Shown here: in pieces, positions 17,699 through 26,975 of the stretch
How positions within the stretch are numbered: the stretch's first letter is position 1
Layout: each line of letters begins with the position of its first letter
Source: Pseudomonas putida
GTDB taxonomy: Bacteria > Pseudomonadota > Gammaproteobacteria > Pseudomonadales > Pseudomonadaceae
Direction of reading: 5' to 3'
DNA: 64,000 nucleotides
Assembly: GCF_002025705.1 (NCBI RefSeq)
Contig: NZ_CP018846.1
Span: 2,657,501-2,721,500, forward strand
Program-made: the position numbers and the translations under genes
The notes under the pieces: generated by a model
The model's database searches: none
What the model was told of the DNA's origin: nothing
Seen by the model: the letters and a program-made list of their open reading frames with translations, nothing else

Positions 17699-19261
17699 TC
17701 AGTGCTTGCTGGCGCCTGCGGCGCCGATACCGGTCATGGAGCGGATGAACTGCGCCAGGTAACGGCCGCGTTCCTGCTTGGCACGCTCCGAGCTGTCGCT
17801 GACCGAAAACCCCCAGGCGCAGAGGAATGCCAGGCTCATCGAGAACAACGCCGGGTTGCTGTAGGGGAACAGCGCAGTCGGGTTGTGCAGCACGTTGACC
17901 CACACGGCAGGGCCGAGCACCACCAGCAACACTGCCGACACCAGCCCGGCCATGCTGCCGCACACCGCGCCGCGGGTGGTCAGGCCCTTCCAGAACATCG
18001 AAAGCAGCAGCACCGGGAAGTTGACCGAGGCCGCCACGGCCAGCACCAGGCCGGACAGGAAGGCGATGTTCTGCGACTCGAACACCAGGCCCAGCACCAC
18101 GGCAAGCAGGCCGATCACCAGGGTGGCGATACGCGACACGCGCATTTCTTCCTGCTCGGTGGCCTGGCCCTTGCGTACCACGCAGGCATACAGGTCGTGG
18201 GACACTGCAGAGGCACCGGACAACGCAAGGCCAGCCACCACCGCAAGGATGGTGGCGAAGGCCACGGCAGAGATGAAGCCGAGGAACAGGTTGCCGCCCA
18301 CGGCCTGGGCCAGGTGCACGGCGACCATGTTGCCGCCACCGATGATTGCACCGGCCGCGTCGCGGTACGCAGGCTCGGTACCGACCAAGACGATGGCGCC
18401 GAAGCCGATGACGATCAGCAGCAGGTAGAAGTAGCCGATGAAGCCAGTGGCGTAGAACACACTCTTGCGTGCTTCCTTGGCGTCGCTGACGGTGAAGAAA
18501 CGCATCAGGATATGCGGCAGGCCGGCGGTGCCGAACATCATGCCCAGACCCAGCGAAATTGCATCCACCGGGTTCGACAGCAGGCCGCCCGGGGCCATGA
18601 TCGCCTGGCCCTTGGCATGCACGGCTACGGCGCTGGCGAACATCGCTTCAGTGCTGAAACCAAAATGCTTGAGCACCATGAAGGCCATGAAGCTGGTGCC
18701 GGACAGCAGCATCACTGCCTTGATGATCTGCACCCAGGTAGTGGCCAGCATGCCGCCGAAGGTAACGTAGGCGACCATCAGCACACCGACCAGCATCACT
18801 GCATACAGGTAGCTGATGCCGAACAGCAGCTCGATCAGTTTGCCGGCGCCGACCATCTGCGCCACCAGGTACATCAGCGCCACGACCAAGGTGCCAAAGG
18901 CCGAACTCAGGCGCACGGGGGTCTGCGCCAGGCGGTACGAGACCACGTCGGCGAAGGTGTACTTGCCCAGGTTGCGCAGGCGCTCGGCAATCAGGAACAG
19001 GATGATCGGCCAGCCAGCCAGTATGCCCAGGGCATACAACAGGCCGTCGTAGCCATTCATGAACATCATTGCCGAGATGCCGAGGAACGACGCGGCACTG
19101 ATCATGTCCCCGGCAATCGCCAGGCCGTTCTGCATGCCGGTCAGGCCGCCGCCGGCGGTATAGAAGTCACTGGCCGAGCGGGTGCGCAGGGCTGCCCAGC
19201 GGGTCACCAGCAAGGTGAAACAGACGAACACCATGAACATCGAGATGGCAGTCCAGTTCAT
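17699..19261 (-). CDS. phaJ: PhaJ: sodium:solute symporter for phenylacetate (ActP-like)
   Basis: A 520-residue inner-membrane symporter of the SSS family with about thirteen membrane helices, close in length and pattern to the acetate permease ActP (549). The segments [20 protein letters not shown] and [20 protein letters not shown] are typical of ActP-like members. Its ATG overlaps the stop of the DUF485 gene as ATGA, so the two are translationally coupled, just as yjcH and actP are in E. coli. In P. putida the homologue takes up phenylacetate. The position between paaE and phaK supports that role here. Confidence 0.92.
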   Translation of the reverse strand: MNWTAISMFMVFVCFTLLVTRWAALRTRSASDFYTAGGGLTGMQNGLAIAGDMISAASFLGISAMMFMNGYDGLLYALGILAGWPIILFLIAERLRNLGKYTFADVVSYRLAQTPVRLSSAFGTLVVALMYLVAQMVGAGKLIELLFGISYLYAVMLVGVLMVAYVTFGGMLATTWVQIIKAVMLLSGTSFMAFMVLKHFGFSTEAMFASAVAVHAKGQAIMAPGGLLSNPVDAISLGLGMMFGTAGLPHILMRFFTVSDAKEARKSVFYATGFIGYFYLLLIVIGFGAIVLVGTEPAYRDAAGAIIGGGNMVAVHLAQAVGGNLFLGFISAVAFATILAVVAGLALSGASAVSHDLYACVVRKGQATEQEEMRVSRIATLVIGLLAVVLGLVFESQNIAFLSGLVLAVAASVNFPVLLLSMFWKGLTTRGAVCGSMAGLVSAVLLVVLGPAVWVNVLHNPTALFPYSNPALFSMSLAFLCAWGFSVSDSSERAKQERGRYLAQFIRSMTGIGAAGASKH

Positions 19262-19566
19262 TGCGCGCACTCCTGCTTGACCTTGTCGTTGAGCGGGTCG
19301 AGCACGTTGTTGGCGCGGTGCACGTAGATGCCGGTGAGGGCGAAGGACAGCAGCACCATCAGTACACCAACCAGCATGCCGACGGTGGTCACGCCACCGC
19401 TCAGGGACTGGCCGAGGGTGTTCGGCGAGAACGCCACCAGCAGGACGAAGCCGTAGTAGATCACCAGCATTGCCAGGGTCAGGCTGCCATTGAGGCGGCG
19501 CTTGCGCCGCACCAGATGCTGGAAATCGGGGTGGTTGCTGATGCTTTCGATGTGTTCCGGGGTCAT
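19258..19566 (-). CDS. DUF485 inner-membrane protein, partner of the phenylacetate symporter
   Basis: A 102-residue protein with two membrane helices (about 26-45 and 62-84) and the DUF485 (YjcH) pattern: an N-terminal [13 protein letters not shown] and the C-terminal [14 protein letters not shown]. Proteins of this family are encoded just before SSS symporters and are thought to assist them. It starts at ATG 19566 and ends in an ATGA overlap with phaJ. In P. putida U the small gene at this place is known as phaM, but I do not assign the symbol with certainty. Confidence 0.88.
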   Translation of the reverse strand: MTPEHIESISNHPDFQHLVRRKRRLNGSLTLAMLVIYYGFVLLVAFSPNTLGQSLSGGVTTVGMLVGVLMVLLSFALTGIYVHRANNVLDPLNDKVKQECAQ

Positions 19567-19633
19567 GGCAAGCGATCTCTTTTGTCTTGTAATTGTTTTC
19601 TTGAGGTCACGCGGGTGTTGCATTGCGATGTCT

Positions 19634-19912
19634 TGTGGAAGCGGCCTTTTTGTGGCAGCAGCCTTTTTATGGGAGTGGCTTTTTTGTGGGAGTGGCCTTT
19701 TGTGGGAGCGGCCTTGCGTCGCGAAAGGGCTGCGCAGCAGCCCCGGCGATTTGCGATCAGAGCCGAGATCCTGGGGCCGCGCTGCGGCCCTTTCGCGACG
19801 CAAGGCCGCTCCCACAAAAGGCCACACCCACAAAAGGCCACACCCACAAAAGGCCACACCCACAAAAGGCCACACCCACATAAGGCCTCTCCCACAAAGG
19901 CCGCTCTCACAT
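19634..19912. repeat. REP hairpin flanked on both sides by tandem copies of its own end
   Basis: The core is an imperfect inverted repeat (19701-19744 and 19773-19816) with the TGTGGGAGCGGCCTTGCGTC arm. To its right are four perfect tandem copies of a 16-base unit, AAAAGGCCACACCCAC (19816-19879), then two degenerate copies to 19910. To its left are about four degenerate copies of the complement, each like TGTGGGAGTGGCCTTT (19634-19700). The whole 280-base block is thus a long palindrome. It occupies the gap between paaE and the DUF485 gene. The short remaining piece before 19634 shows nothing I can name. Confidence 0.88.
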
Positions 19913-20989
19913 TCAGAGCTGGTCGAAGTCGAGCACCACCTTGTCGCTCACCGGGTAGGTCTGGCACGACAGCACATACCCGGCCGCCACTTCGTAGTCC
20001 TCCAGGGCATGGTTGCTGTCCATCTCCACCTCGCCCTCGACCACCCGGCACTTGCAGGTCGAACACACGCCGGCCTTGCACGAGTAGGGCAGTTCGGCAC
20101 CGATGGCGTTACCGGCATCCAGCACGTTCTGGGTGTTGCGCGGCAGGTCGAAGCTCAGCGCGCGGCCGTCGCTGATCACGGTGATATGGCTGAGCGCCGA
20201 ATCCACCTGGCGTGCGGCCTCGCGGGCTTCGCGACGGGCTTCGTTGCCGGCGGCGGCGAACAGTTCGAAGTGGATGCGGTCCTTGGCCATGCCGTTGGCC
20301 TGCAGGCTGTCGCGCACGGTCTCGGTCATCGCCTGGGGGCCGCAGATGAACGCGGCATCGAGGCTGGGCACGTCCATCCAGCGCGAGAACAACTGGCCGC
20401 ACTTGTCGGCGTCGATGCGGCCGTTGTACAGGTCGACATCCTGCTGCTCGCGGCTGAACACGAAAATCAGGTTGAGGCGGTCCAGGTAACGGTTCTTCAG
20501 GTCTTCGAGCTTGTCGCGGAACAGCGCCCCGGAACTGGAGCGGTTGCCGTACAGCAGGGTGAAACGGCTGTGGGGTTCGCTGGCCAGGGTGGTGGCGATG
20601 ATCGACAGGATCGGCGTGATGCCGCTGCCGGCGGCCACACCCAGGTAGTTGCCCTTACGTGCCGGGTCCAGCGGCACGAAGAAGCTGCCCGATGGCGGCA
20701 TCACTTCCAGCTGCTGGCCGGCCTTGAGCACCTCGTTGGCAAAGGCCGAGAAGCGCCCGCCGGGCACGCGCTTGACGGCCACCCGCAGCTCGCCATCCTG
20801 CACGGCACTGCAGATGGAGTAGGAGCGGCGGACTTCTTCGTCGTCCAGCTGGGTGCGCATCACCAGGTACTGGCCCTGGGTGAAACGGAAGGCCTCTTGC
20901 AGGTCTGCCGGCACCTCGAAGGCGATTGAAACAGCGTCACGGGTTTCGTTGCGCACTTGCTTGATGGTCAGGCTGTGAAACTGGCTCAT
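19913..20989 (-). CDS. paaE: PaaE: reductase of the phenylacetyl-CoA 1,2-epoxidase
   Basis: A 358-residue iron-sulfur flavoprotein that passes electrons from NADPH to the PaaABC oxygenase. The FAD domain (about 1-105) has RRSYSICS, the NADPH domain (about 110-235) has GVAAGSGITPILSI and CGPQAM, and the C-terminal plant-type ferredoxin (about 270-358) has CKAGVCSTC with a fourth cysteine in VLSCQTYP. All ligands are present and the length matches E. coli PaaE (356). I start at ATG 20989, which follows GGAGACCACC. It is the last gene of paaABCDE, and a REP array begins right after its stop. Confidence 0.95.
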   Translation of the reverse strand: MSQFHSLTIKQVRNETRDAVSIAFEVPADLQEAFRFTQGQYLVMRTQLDDEEVRRSYSICSAVQDGELRVAVKRVPGGRFSAFANEVLKAGQQLEVMPPSGSFFVPLDPARKGNYLGVAAGSGITPILSIIATTLASEPHSRFTLLYGNRSSSGALFRDKLEDLKNRYLDRLNLIFVFSREQQDVDLYNGRIDADKCGQLFSRWMDVPSLDAAFICGPQAMTETVRDSLQANGMAKDRIHFELFAAAGNEARREAREAARQVDSALSHITVISDGRALSFDLPRNTQNVLDAGNAIGAELPYSCKAGVCSTCKCRVVEGEVEMDSNHALEDYEVAAGYVLSCQTYPVSDKVVLDFDQL

Positions 20990-21004
20990 GGTGGTCTCCA
21001 CGGC

Positions 21005-21538
21005 TCAAATGCATTTGAAGTAGTCGAACGGCTCCAGGCATTCGCGGCAGCGATACAGCGCCTTGCAGGCCGTGGAGCCGAACTGGCTGAGCAATTCGGT
21101 TTGGCGGCTGCCGCATTGCGGGCAGCACACTTGTGGGGCTTCGCCGAGCAGGCTGCGCTTGCTGGCGCTGCCTTGCGGTGGGGCGATGCCATAGGCGCGC
21201 AGGCGGTCGCGGCCCAGTTCGCTGATCCAGTCGGTGCTCCAGGCCGGGGTCAGCCTGCGCTCCAGGTCCGGGGCGGCGAACCCGGCCAGTTCCAGCGCCT
21301 GGCGAATGTCACCCTCTATCACCTCGGTGGCCGGGCAGCCGGAGTAGGTCGGCGTGACTACAAGGTGCAGGTGGCCGGCACGCCAGCCCAGGTCGCGCAC
21401 TATCCCTAAGTCGACCACGCTGACCACGGGCACTTCCGGGTCCATGACCTGGCCAAGCACCTCCCAGGCACGCGCCAGGTCGTGGCTTTGCTGTGCGCGG
21501 GCGCCGCGGTCGCCGGCAATCAGCTCACCAGGTTGCAT
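21005..21538 (-). CDS. paaD: PaaD: iron-sulfur assembly factor for the phenylacetyl-CoA epoxidase
   Basis: A 177-residue protein with an N-terminal MIP18/DUF59 domain (about 15-105; DPEVPVVSVVDLG and PTYSGCPATEVI, with the functional cysteine) and a C-terminal zinc-ribbon-like part carrying CCPQC and CRECLEPFDYFKC. PaaD is needed for PaaABCE activity, probably through maturation of the PaaE cluster. Its start overlaps paaC by 14 bases. It lies 15 bases before paaE. Confidence 0.93.
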   Translation of the reverse strand: MQPGELIAGDRGARAQQSHDLARAWEVLGQVMDPEVPVVSVVDLGIVRDLGWRAGHLHLVVTPTYSGCPATEVIEGDIRQALELAGFAAPDLERRLTPAWSTDWISELGRDRLRAYGIAPPQGSASKRSLLGEAPQVCCPQCGSRQTELLSQFGSTACKALYRCRECLEPFDYFKCI

Positions 21539-22283
21539 CGGGGTAGGCCCTTGGCAGGAACTGCATCTCGGCCAGCAGCAGGCCCAGGTGCTCGGTGTGC
21601 AGGCCTTGGCGGCCGCTCAGGTAAAAGTGGCTGGCGGCCTTGGGCAGCGGCAGTTCGACCGAGTCGAAGATCGCGCTCACCTGCTTCAGCCAGGCCGCAC
21701 CCACCGTGGCCGGGTCGGCGGCGATGCCCGCCTGGGCCAGTTGCACTTCATTGTCGCTGCCGGCGCTGAGCTCGACGGTGAAGCGCCACAGGGTCGGGAT
21801 CGCGTCGAGCATGCGCCGGCGGCTTTCTTCGGTGCCGCCACCCAGGCGCTGTACCCACTCGCCGGAACGGCGCAGGTGATAGGTCACTTCTTTCAGGGCC
21901 TTGGCGGCAATCCCTGCGATGCGCTCATCACGCGATTCGACCAGGCCCTGCAACACGGCGTAGTGCCAGGCGTCGTAGAGAAACTGCTTGGCCATGGTCA
22001 CGGCGAAGTCGCCATTGGGCTGCTCGACCAGCAGCAGGTTGCGGAACGCGCGCTCGTCGCGGCGAAACGCCAGGGCATCGGCGTCGCGGCCGTCGTCGAG
22101 CAACTCGGCGGCGTATTCCAGCCAGTTGCGCGCCTGGCCTACCAGGTCGAGGCCGACGTTCATCAGGGCCAGCTCTTCTTCAATGGCCGGCGCGTGGCCG
22201 CACCACTCGCACAGGCGCTGGCCCTGGATCAGGGCGCTGTCGCCGAGCAGCAGCAAATACGGGATCAGATCGTGCTTGTGCAT
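21525..22283 (-). CDS. paaC: PaaC: structural ferritin-like subunit of the phenylacetyl-CoA epoxidase
   Basis: A 252-residue all-helical protein paralogous to PaaA. It forms the scaffold heterodimer with PaaA and does not bind the catalytic iron pair itself. The N-terminal YLLLLGDSALIQGQRLCEWCG and the central FLYDAWHYAVLQGL are typical. The length equals E. coli PaaC (248). It starts eight bases after paaB and overlaps paaD, consistent with a tight operon and coordinated stoichiometry. Confidence 0.94.
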   Translation of the reverse strand: MHKHDLIPYLLLLGDSALIQGQRLCEWCGHAPAIEEELALMNVGLDLVGQARNWLEYAAELLDDGRDADALAFRRDERAFRNLLLVEQPNGDFAVTMAKQFLYDAWHYAVLQGLVESRDERIAGIAAKALKEVTYHLRRSGEWVQRLGGGTEESRRRMLDAIPTLWRFTVELSAGSDNEVQLAQAGIAADPATVGAAWLKQVSAIFDSVELPLPKAASHFYLSGRQGLHTEHLGLLLAEMQFLPRAYPDATW

Positions 22284-22291
22284 GGCCTACC

Positions 22292-22573
22292 TCACATGTG
22301 CCCGACTTCGTCGGGCAGTTCGTAGAAGCTGGCATGGCGGTAGACCTTGTCGTCCGAAGGGGCGAACAGCGGGTCTTTCTCGTCAGGCGAGGAGGCGGTG
22401 ATCAGTGCCGATGGCACCACCCACAGGCTCACACCTTCGCTGCGCCGGGTGTACAGCTCGCGGGCGTTCTCGATGGCCATGGCGGCGTCGGCGGCATGCA
22501 CGCTGCCGACATGCTTGTGGTTAAGGCCGTGCTTGCTGCGCACGAACACTTCGTACAGGGTCCAGACAGACAT
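22292..22573 (-). CDS. paaB: PaaB: small subunit of the phenylacetyl-CoA epoxidase
   Basis: A 93-residue protein matching E. coli PaaB (95). The opening WTLYEVFVRSKHGLNHKHVGS and the ARELYTRRSEGVSLWVVPS part are diagnostic. PaaB bridges PaaAC dimers in the oxygenase complex. I start it at ATG 22573, where the family begins; the frame upstream lies within the paaA-paaB junction and is not conserved. It is 25 bases after paaA. Confidence 0.94.
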   Translation of the reverse strand: MSVWTLYEVFVRSKHGLNHKHVGSVHAADAAMAIENARELYTRRSEGVSLWVVPSALITASSPDEKDPLFAPSDDKVYRHASFYELPDEVGHM

Positions 22574-22598
22574 TTTCGATCTCCGCATCAATCGCCGC

Positions 22599-23588
22599 TC
22601 AGGCGGCGTTCTTGTTCTGTTGCTTGCGTGCATAGGCCACGGCTGCTTCGCGCACCCAGGCGCCATCCTCGATGGCCTTGCGCCGGGTGGCGACGCGTTC
22701 CTGGTTGCACGGGCCGTTGCCCTTGATCACTTCGTAGAACTCGTCCCACTGGATCTCGCCGAAGTCGTAGTGGCCGCGCTCGGCATTCCACTTCAGGTGC
22801 GGGTCGGGGGCGGTGCAGCCGAGCAGCTCGAGCTGGGGCACGGTCTGGTCGATGAAGCGCTGGCGCAGCTCGTCGTTGGTCTGGCGCTTGATCTTCCAGG
22901 CCATCGACTGGGCGCTGTTGGGGGAATGCTCGTCGCTTGGGCCGAACATCATCAGCGCCGGCCACCAGAGGCGGTTGATGGCGTCCTGGACCATGTCCTT
23001 CTGCGCCTGGGTGCCCTCGCGCATCATGGTCAGCAGCAGCTCGTAGCCTTGGCGCTGGTGGAAGCTCTCTTCCTTGCAGATACGGATCATGGCGCGGGAG
23101 TAGGGGCCATACGAGGTGCGCTGCAGTACCACCTGGTTGACGATGGCGGCGCCATCGACCAGCCAGCCCACTGCACCCATGTCGGCCCAGCTCAGGGTCG
23201 GGTAGTTGAAGATGCTCGAATACTTGGCCTTGCCGCTGTGCAGCTTGGCGATTTCTTCGTCGCGGTCGGCGCCGAGGGTTTCCATGGCGCTGTACAGGTA
23301 CAGGCCGTGGCCGGCTTCGTCCTGGATCTTGGCCATCAGCTGCAGCTTGCGCTTGAGGCTGGGGGCGCGGGTGACCCAGTTGCCTTCGGGCAGCATGCCG
23401 ACGATTTCCGAATGGGCGTGCTGGGAGATCTGCCGGATGAGGGTCTGGCGGTAGGCCTCGGGCATCCAGTTCTTGGCTTCGATCTTGATTTCGGCGTCGA
23501 TCTTCTCCTGGAAGTTGCGCTCTTCGGGCGACATCTCTTCCAGCGCCTTGACGCGCTTGACTCCGGTTTCCACTAGCTGTGCGTACAT
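22599..23588 (-). CDS. paaA: PaaA: catalytic di-iron subunit of the phenylacetyl-CoA epoxidase
   Basis: A 329-residue di-iron oxygenase subunit that adds one oxygen atom to the ring of phenylacetyl-CoA, giving the 1,2-epoxide. Two ferritin-like metal motifs are visible: IQDEAGHG (about residues 88-95) and [11 protein letters not shown] (about 167-177). The length equals that of E. coli PaaA (309) plus a slightly longer N-terminus. AGGAG precedes the ATG at 23588. It is the first gene of paaABCDE. A region with PaaX-like half-sites lies upstream at 23622-23684. Confidence 0.95.
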   Translation of the reverse strand: MYAQLVETGVKRVKALEEMSPEERNFQEKIDAEIKIEAKNWMPEAYRQTLIRQISQHAHSEIVGMLPEGNWVTRAPSLKRKLQLMAKIQDEAGHGLYLYSAMETLGADRDEEIAKLHSGKAKYSSIFNYPTLSWADMGAVGWLVDGAAIVNQVVLQRTSYGPYSRAMIRICKEESFHQRQGYELLLTMMREGTQAQKDMVQDAINRLWWPALMMFGPSDEHSPNSAQSMAWKIKRQTNDELRQRFIDQTVPQLELLGCTAPDPHLKWNAERGHYDFGEIQWDEFYEVIKGNGPCNQERVATRRKAIEDGAWVREAAVAYARKQQNKNAA

Positions 23589-23621
23589 GTTCCGACTCCT
23601 GCTAAGGCATGAGTCATTTGT

Positions 23622-23684
23622 AAGCGATACAAAACATAACGTCAAACAGTTTTATGTGTATCAAATAAGATTTGTGTATCGCTT
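23622..23684. promoter_or_regulatory. Candidate PaaX operator region upstream of paaA
   Basis: AAGCGATACA at 23622-23631 and TGTATCGCTT at 23675-23684 form a perfect 10-base inverted repeat 43 bases apart, with another TGTATC between them (near 23657). They lie 34-96 bases before the paaA start in AT-rich sequence where the promoter must be. The same GCGATAC/GTATCGC element recurs before paaF and paaY, which is what a shared PaaX operator would give. Binding is inferred. Confidence 0.5.
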
Positions 23685-23710
23685 TGCTGGCCATGGGGGC
23701 TGCTGTGCAG

Positions 23711-23786
23711 CCCTTTCGCGACGCAAGGCCGCTCCTACAGGGGGGAATGCGGTCGCTTGTAGGAGCGGCCTTGCGTCGCGAAAGGG
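23711..23786. repeat. REP hairpin, perfect 29-base arms
   Basis: Bases 23711-23739 and 23758-23786 are perfect inverted repeats of 29 bases around an 18-base loop. The shared core TAGGAGCGGCCTTGCGTCGC is the same family as the REPs at 14219 and 19701, but here the arms face each other by the opposite end. It lies between the paaK terminator and the paaA regulatory region. Confidence 0.9.
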
Positions 23787-23816
23787 GCGCAAAGCGCCCC
23801 CGGCAATCTCGCAGGC

Positions 23817-23844
23817 AAAAAAAAGCCCCGGACCATGCCGGGGC
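23817..23844 (-). terminator. Rho-independent terminator after paaK
   Basis: On the minus strand, 19 bases past the paaK stop, a GCCCCGG stem, short loop and CCGGGGC are followed at once by eight T residues. This is a canonical intrinsic terminator. It should end the paaFGHIJK transcript before paaABCDE, which then needs its own promoter. Confidence 0.88.
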
Positions 23845-23862
23845 ACAAAGGCAGCCGATGAC

Positions 23863-25182
23863 TCAGCTGGCCAACCGTTTGTCGAACACATGGCAAGCCT
23901 TGCCTTCGGAACGCTTCAGCGTGCCGCAAGGCTGTAGGTGCACCTGGGTGCTGATGCCGATGTAGGTCTTGATCTGCTTGCTCAGCTCCCCGATAACCAG
24001 CTTGCGCTGCGAGTCATCGAGGTGCTGGCACTCCGCACGCAATTCCACATGCACCTCGACGCTGTCCAGGTTGCCATTGCGATACAGATGAATCTCATAA
24101 AGCTCTGAAAGCTGTTTTATTTTCAGCACCTGCTCCTCGATCTGCGTCGGGAACACGTTCACCCCGCGGATGATCAGCATGTCGTCACTGCGCCCGGTGA
24201 TCTTGCCGATGCGCCGCATGGGCCGCGCCGTGCCCGGCAGCAGGCGGGTGAGGTCGCGGGTGCGGTAGCGCACCATCGGCAGTGCCTCCTTGCTCAGCGA
24301 GGTGAACACCAGCTCGCCGAGCTGCCCGTCTGGCAGCACCGCGCCGGTCACCGGGTCGATGATTTCAGGGTAGAAGTGGTCCTCCCAGATGGTCGGGCCA
24401 TCCTTGGTCTCGATGCACTCCATGGCCACGCCCGGGCCCATGATCTCGGACAGGCCATAGATGTCCAGGGCATCGATCCCCAGGCGTTGCTCGATGGAGC
24501 GCCGCAGCTCGTCGGTCCAGGGCTCGGCACCGAAGATGCCCAGGCGCAGCTTCAGGTCATGCGGGTCGATGCCCTGGCGCTCGATCTCGTCGGCGAGGTT
24601 GAGCATGTACGAAGGCGTGACCATGATGATGTCGGGCTGGAAGTCGCGGATCAGTTGCACCTGCTTCTCGGTCTGGCCGCCGGACATGGGGATGACCGTG
24701 CAGCCCAGGCGTTCGGCACCGTAGTGGGCGCCCAGGCCGCCGGTGAACAGGCCATAGCCGTAGGACACATGCACCTTGTCGCCCTTGCGCCCGCCGGCGG
24801 CGCGGATAGAGCGGGCAACCACGTTGGCCCAGGTGTCGATGTCATTCTGGGTGTAACCGACCACAGTCGGCTTGCCGGTGGTGCCGCTTGATGCATGCAG
24901 GCGCACCACCTCTTCCTGGGGCACGGCAAACATGCCATAGGGGTAGTTGTCGCGCAGGTCGTTCTTGCCGGTGAAGGGGAACTTCGCCAGGTCGTCGAGG
25001 GATTTCAGGTCGTCAGGGTGGGCGCCGCACTCGTCGAAACGCTTGCGGTACAGCGGCACGTTGGCATAGGCGTGCTTCAGGCTCCAGCGCAGCCGCTCCA
25101 GCTGGTGCTGGCGCAGGGCGTCGATACTGGCGGTTTCCATCGGGTCCAGCAGGGCACGATCGGCATCATGGTACATGTTCAT
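23863..25182 (-). CDS. paaK: PaaK: phenylacetate-CoA ligase
   Basis: A 439-residue AMP-forming enzyme that activates phenylacetate to phenylacetyl-CoA, the first committed step. The phosphate-binding loop ASSGTTGKPT is at residues 97-106. Later core motifs are YGLSEIMGPGVAMEC and the C-terminal hinge GRSDDMLIIRGVNVFP. The length matches E. coli PaaK (437). Upstream lies a 124-base gap to paaJ in which I see no gene, and downstream is a strong terminator. It is probably the last gene of paaFGHIJK. Product release and all known ligand-binding segments look intact. Confidence 0.96.
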   Translation of the reverse strand: MNMYHDADRALLDPMETASIDALRQHQLERLRWSLKHAYANVPLYRKRFDECGAHPDDLKSLDDLAKFPFTGKNDLRDNYPYGMFAVPQEEVVRLHASSGTTGKPTVVGYTQNDIDTWANVVARSIRAAGGRKGDKVHVSYGYGLFTGGLGAHYGAERLGCTVIPMSGGQTEKQVQLIRDFQPDIIMVTPSYMLNLADEIERQGIDPHDLKLRLGIFGAEPWTDELRRSIEQRLGIDALDIYGLSEIMGPGVAMECIETKDGPTIWEDHFYPEIIDPVTGAVLPDGQLGELVFTSLSKEALPMVRYRTRDLTRLLPGTARPMRRIGKITGRSDDMLIIRGVNVFPTQIEEQVLKIKQLSELYEIHLYRNGNLDSVEVHVELRAECQHLDDSQRKLVIGELSKQIKTYIGISTQVHLQPCGTLKRSEGKACHVFDKRLAS

Positions 25183-25306
25183 GGCTTCACTCGAATTGTT
25201 CTTGTACGTCGGCCGCAGGCGTTGGCCAAGCAGCTTACCGTGAGTGTCATGGACGCAGCATAACTGGCGGCGTCGCGTTCGGTAACAAGCCGATGGTCTG
25301 AACCGC

Positions 25307-26527
25307 TCAGAGGCGTTCTATGACCATCGCAATGCCTTGGCCAACGCCGATGCACATGGTGCACAGGGCGTAGCGGCCATGGGTTTGCTCCAGCTCGTGC
25401 AGGGCAGTGGTAACCAGCCGTGCGCCGCTCATGCCCAGCGGGTGGCCCAGGGCGATGGCACCGCCGTTGGGGTTGACCCGCGGGTCGTCGTCGGCCAGGC
25501 CCAGCTCGCGCAGTACCGCAAGCCCCTGCGCGGCGAAGGCTTCGTTCAGTTCGATGACGTCCATGTCGGCCAGTGCCAGGCCGGTCAGTTCCAGCACCTT
25601 GCGGGTTGCCGGCACCGGGCCGATGCCCATGATGCGTGGCTCGACCCCGGCAACCGCCATGCCGACGATCCGGCCACGGGCCTTGAGGCCGTGGCGGCGG
25701 GCGGCATCGCTGCTGGCAAGCAACAGGGCACAGGCGCCGTCGTTGACGCCGGAGGCATTGCCGGCAGTGACGCTGCCGCCCTGGCGGAACGGCGTGCCGA
25801 GCCTGGCCAACTGATCCAGGGTGGTTTCGGCGCGCGGGTGTTCGTCCTGCTCGACCCGCAGGGCCGGGCCTTTGCGCTGGGCGATTTCCACCGGCACGAT
25901 CTCCCGTGCCAGGCGGCCATTGGCCTGTGCCGCCGCTGCCTTGTGCTGGCTGCGCAAGGCAAAGGCGTCCTGATCGGCGCGGGAGATGCCGTACTGTTCA
26001 GCGACGTTCTCTGCCGTTTCCGGCATCGAGTGGATACCGTAGGCGCCCTTCATGAGTTTGTTGACGAAACGCCAGCCGATGGTGGTGTCGAATAGCTCGG
26101 CGCTGCGGCCGAACGCTTGCTCCGACTTGCCCATGACGAACGGTGCACGCGACATCGACTCGACGCCGCCGGCCAGCATCAGCCCGGCCTCGCCGCAACG
26201 CAGGGCACGGGCGGCATTGCCGATGGCATCCAGGCCCGAACCGCACAGGCGGTTGATCGTGGTGCCCGGCACACTGATCGGCAGCCCGGCGAGCAGGCCA
26301 GCCATGCGCGCGACGTTACGGTTGTCTTCACCGGCCTGGTTGGCGCAGCCGAGGATCACGTCGTCGATGGCCTGCCAGTCCAGTTCCGGGTGGCGCTCGA
26401 CCAGGGCCTTGATCGGCACGGCGGCCAGGTCGTCGGCACGCACGCTGCTCAGGGCGCCGCCGTAACGGCCGATCGGTGTGCGCACGGCATCGATGATCAG
26501 GGCATCGAGGGGCTTGGCTTCAGTCAT
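25307..26527 (-). CDS. paaJ: PaaJ: 3-oxoadipyl-CoA / 3-oxo-5,6-dehydrosuberyl-CoA thiolase
   Basis: A 406-residue thiolase that cleaves 3-oxo-5,6-dehydrosuberyl-CoA and, after further oxidation, 3-oxoadipyl-CoA to succinyl-CoA and acetyl-CoA. The catalytic residues are C95 (NRLCGSG), H362 ([10 protein letters not shown]) and C392 ([10 protein letters not shown]). The length equals E. coli PaaJ (401) and PcaF. The ATG at 26527 overlaps the stop of paaI by eight bases. The same gene is called pcaF-II in some pseudomonads, but its place here fixes it as paaJ. Confidence 0.95.
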   Translation of the reverse strand: MTEAKPLDALIIDAVRTPIGRYGGALSSVRADDLAAVPIKALVERHPELDWQAIDDVILGCANQAGEDNRNVARMAGLLAGLPISVPGTTINRLCGSGLDAIGNAARALRCGEAGLMLAGGVESMSRAPFVMGKSEQAFGRSAELFDTTIGWRFVNKLMKGAYGIHSMPETAENVAEQYGISRADQDAFALRSQHKAAAAQANGRLAREIVPVEIAQRKGPALRVEQDEHPRAETTLDQLARLGTPFRQGGSVTAGNASGVNDGACALLLASSDAARRHGLKARGRIVGMAVAGVEPRIMGIGPVPATRKVLELTGLALADMDVIELNEAFAAQGLAVLRELGLADDDPRVNPNGGAIALGHPLGMSGARLVTTALHELEQTHGRYALCTMCIGVGQGIAMVIERL

Positions 26528-26975
26528 CTTGGGTCTCCTGCGCGAGCACGGTGCCGCGCACTTGGTAGGATTTACCGCGGAACAGGGCAATCAGCTCGCC
26601 GCGCTGGTTCTGGATACGCACGTCGTACAGGCCGGTGCGGCCTTTGCGGCTGAGCTCGGTGGCGGCTGCGCTGAGCAGGTCGCCAGCCAGCGCCGGGGCG
26701 ACATAGTCGATGCTGCAGCCTTGGGCGACCGTGGCCTTGTCGTGGCTGTTGCAGGCAAAGGCGAAGGCCGAGTCGGCCAGGGCAAACAGGAAACCGCCAT
26801 GGCAGGTGCCGTGGCCCTGCAGCATGTCGGCGCGCACCGGCATGCTCAGGCGCGCCCGACCCGGGCCGACATCGAGCAAGGTGATGCCCAGGCCTTGGGT
26901 GGCCTGGTCGCGGGAGTACATCGCGTCGGCACAGGCCTGGGCCAGCTCCTCTGCATTACGTTGCAGGTCAGTCAT
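26520..26975 (-). CDS. paaI: PaaI: hotdog-fold acyl-CoA thioesterase
   Basis: A 151-residue hotdog thioesterase (PaaI_thioesterase family) that removes CoA from stalled ring-hydroxylated phenylacetyl-CoA intermediates. The core helix [20 protein letters not shown] (about 61-80) carries the catalytic Asp. The length is close to E. coli PaaI (140). It overlaps both paaH and paaJ by eight bases, so all three are read as one message. I start it at ATG 26975, where family homology begins. Confidence 0.94.
   Translation of the reverse strand: MTDLQRNAEELAQACADAMYSRDQATQGLGITLLDVGPGRARLSMPVRADMLQGHGTCHGGFLFALADSAFAFACNSHDKATVAQGCSIDYVAPALAGDLLSAAATELSRKGRTGLYDVRIQNQRGELIALFRGKSYQVRGTVLAQETQDD

Noticed and set aside
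19813..19912. Tandem 16-base repeats that might look like a small CRISPR
   Set aside because: Units are directly adjacent with no unique spacers and no cas genes nearby; they match the end of the neighbouring REP.
22599..23645. Longer version of paaA starting at 23645
   Set aside because: The extra residues have no homology, run through the regulatory half-sites and lack a ribosome site; ATG 23588 has AGGAG.
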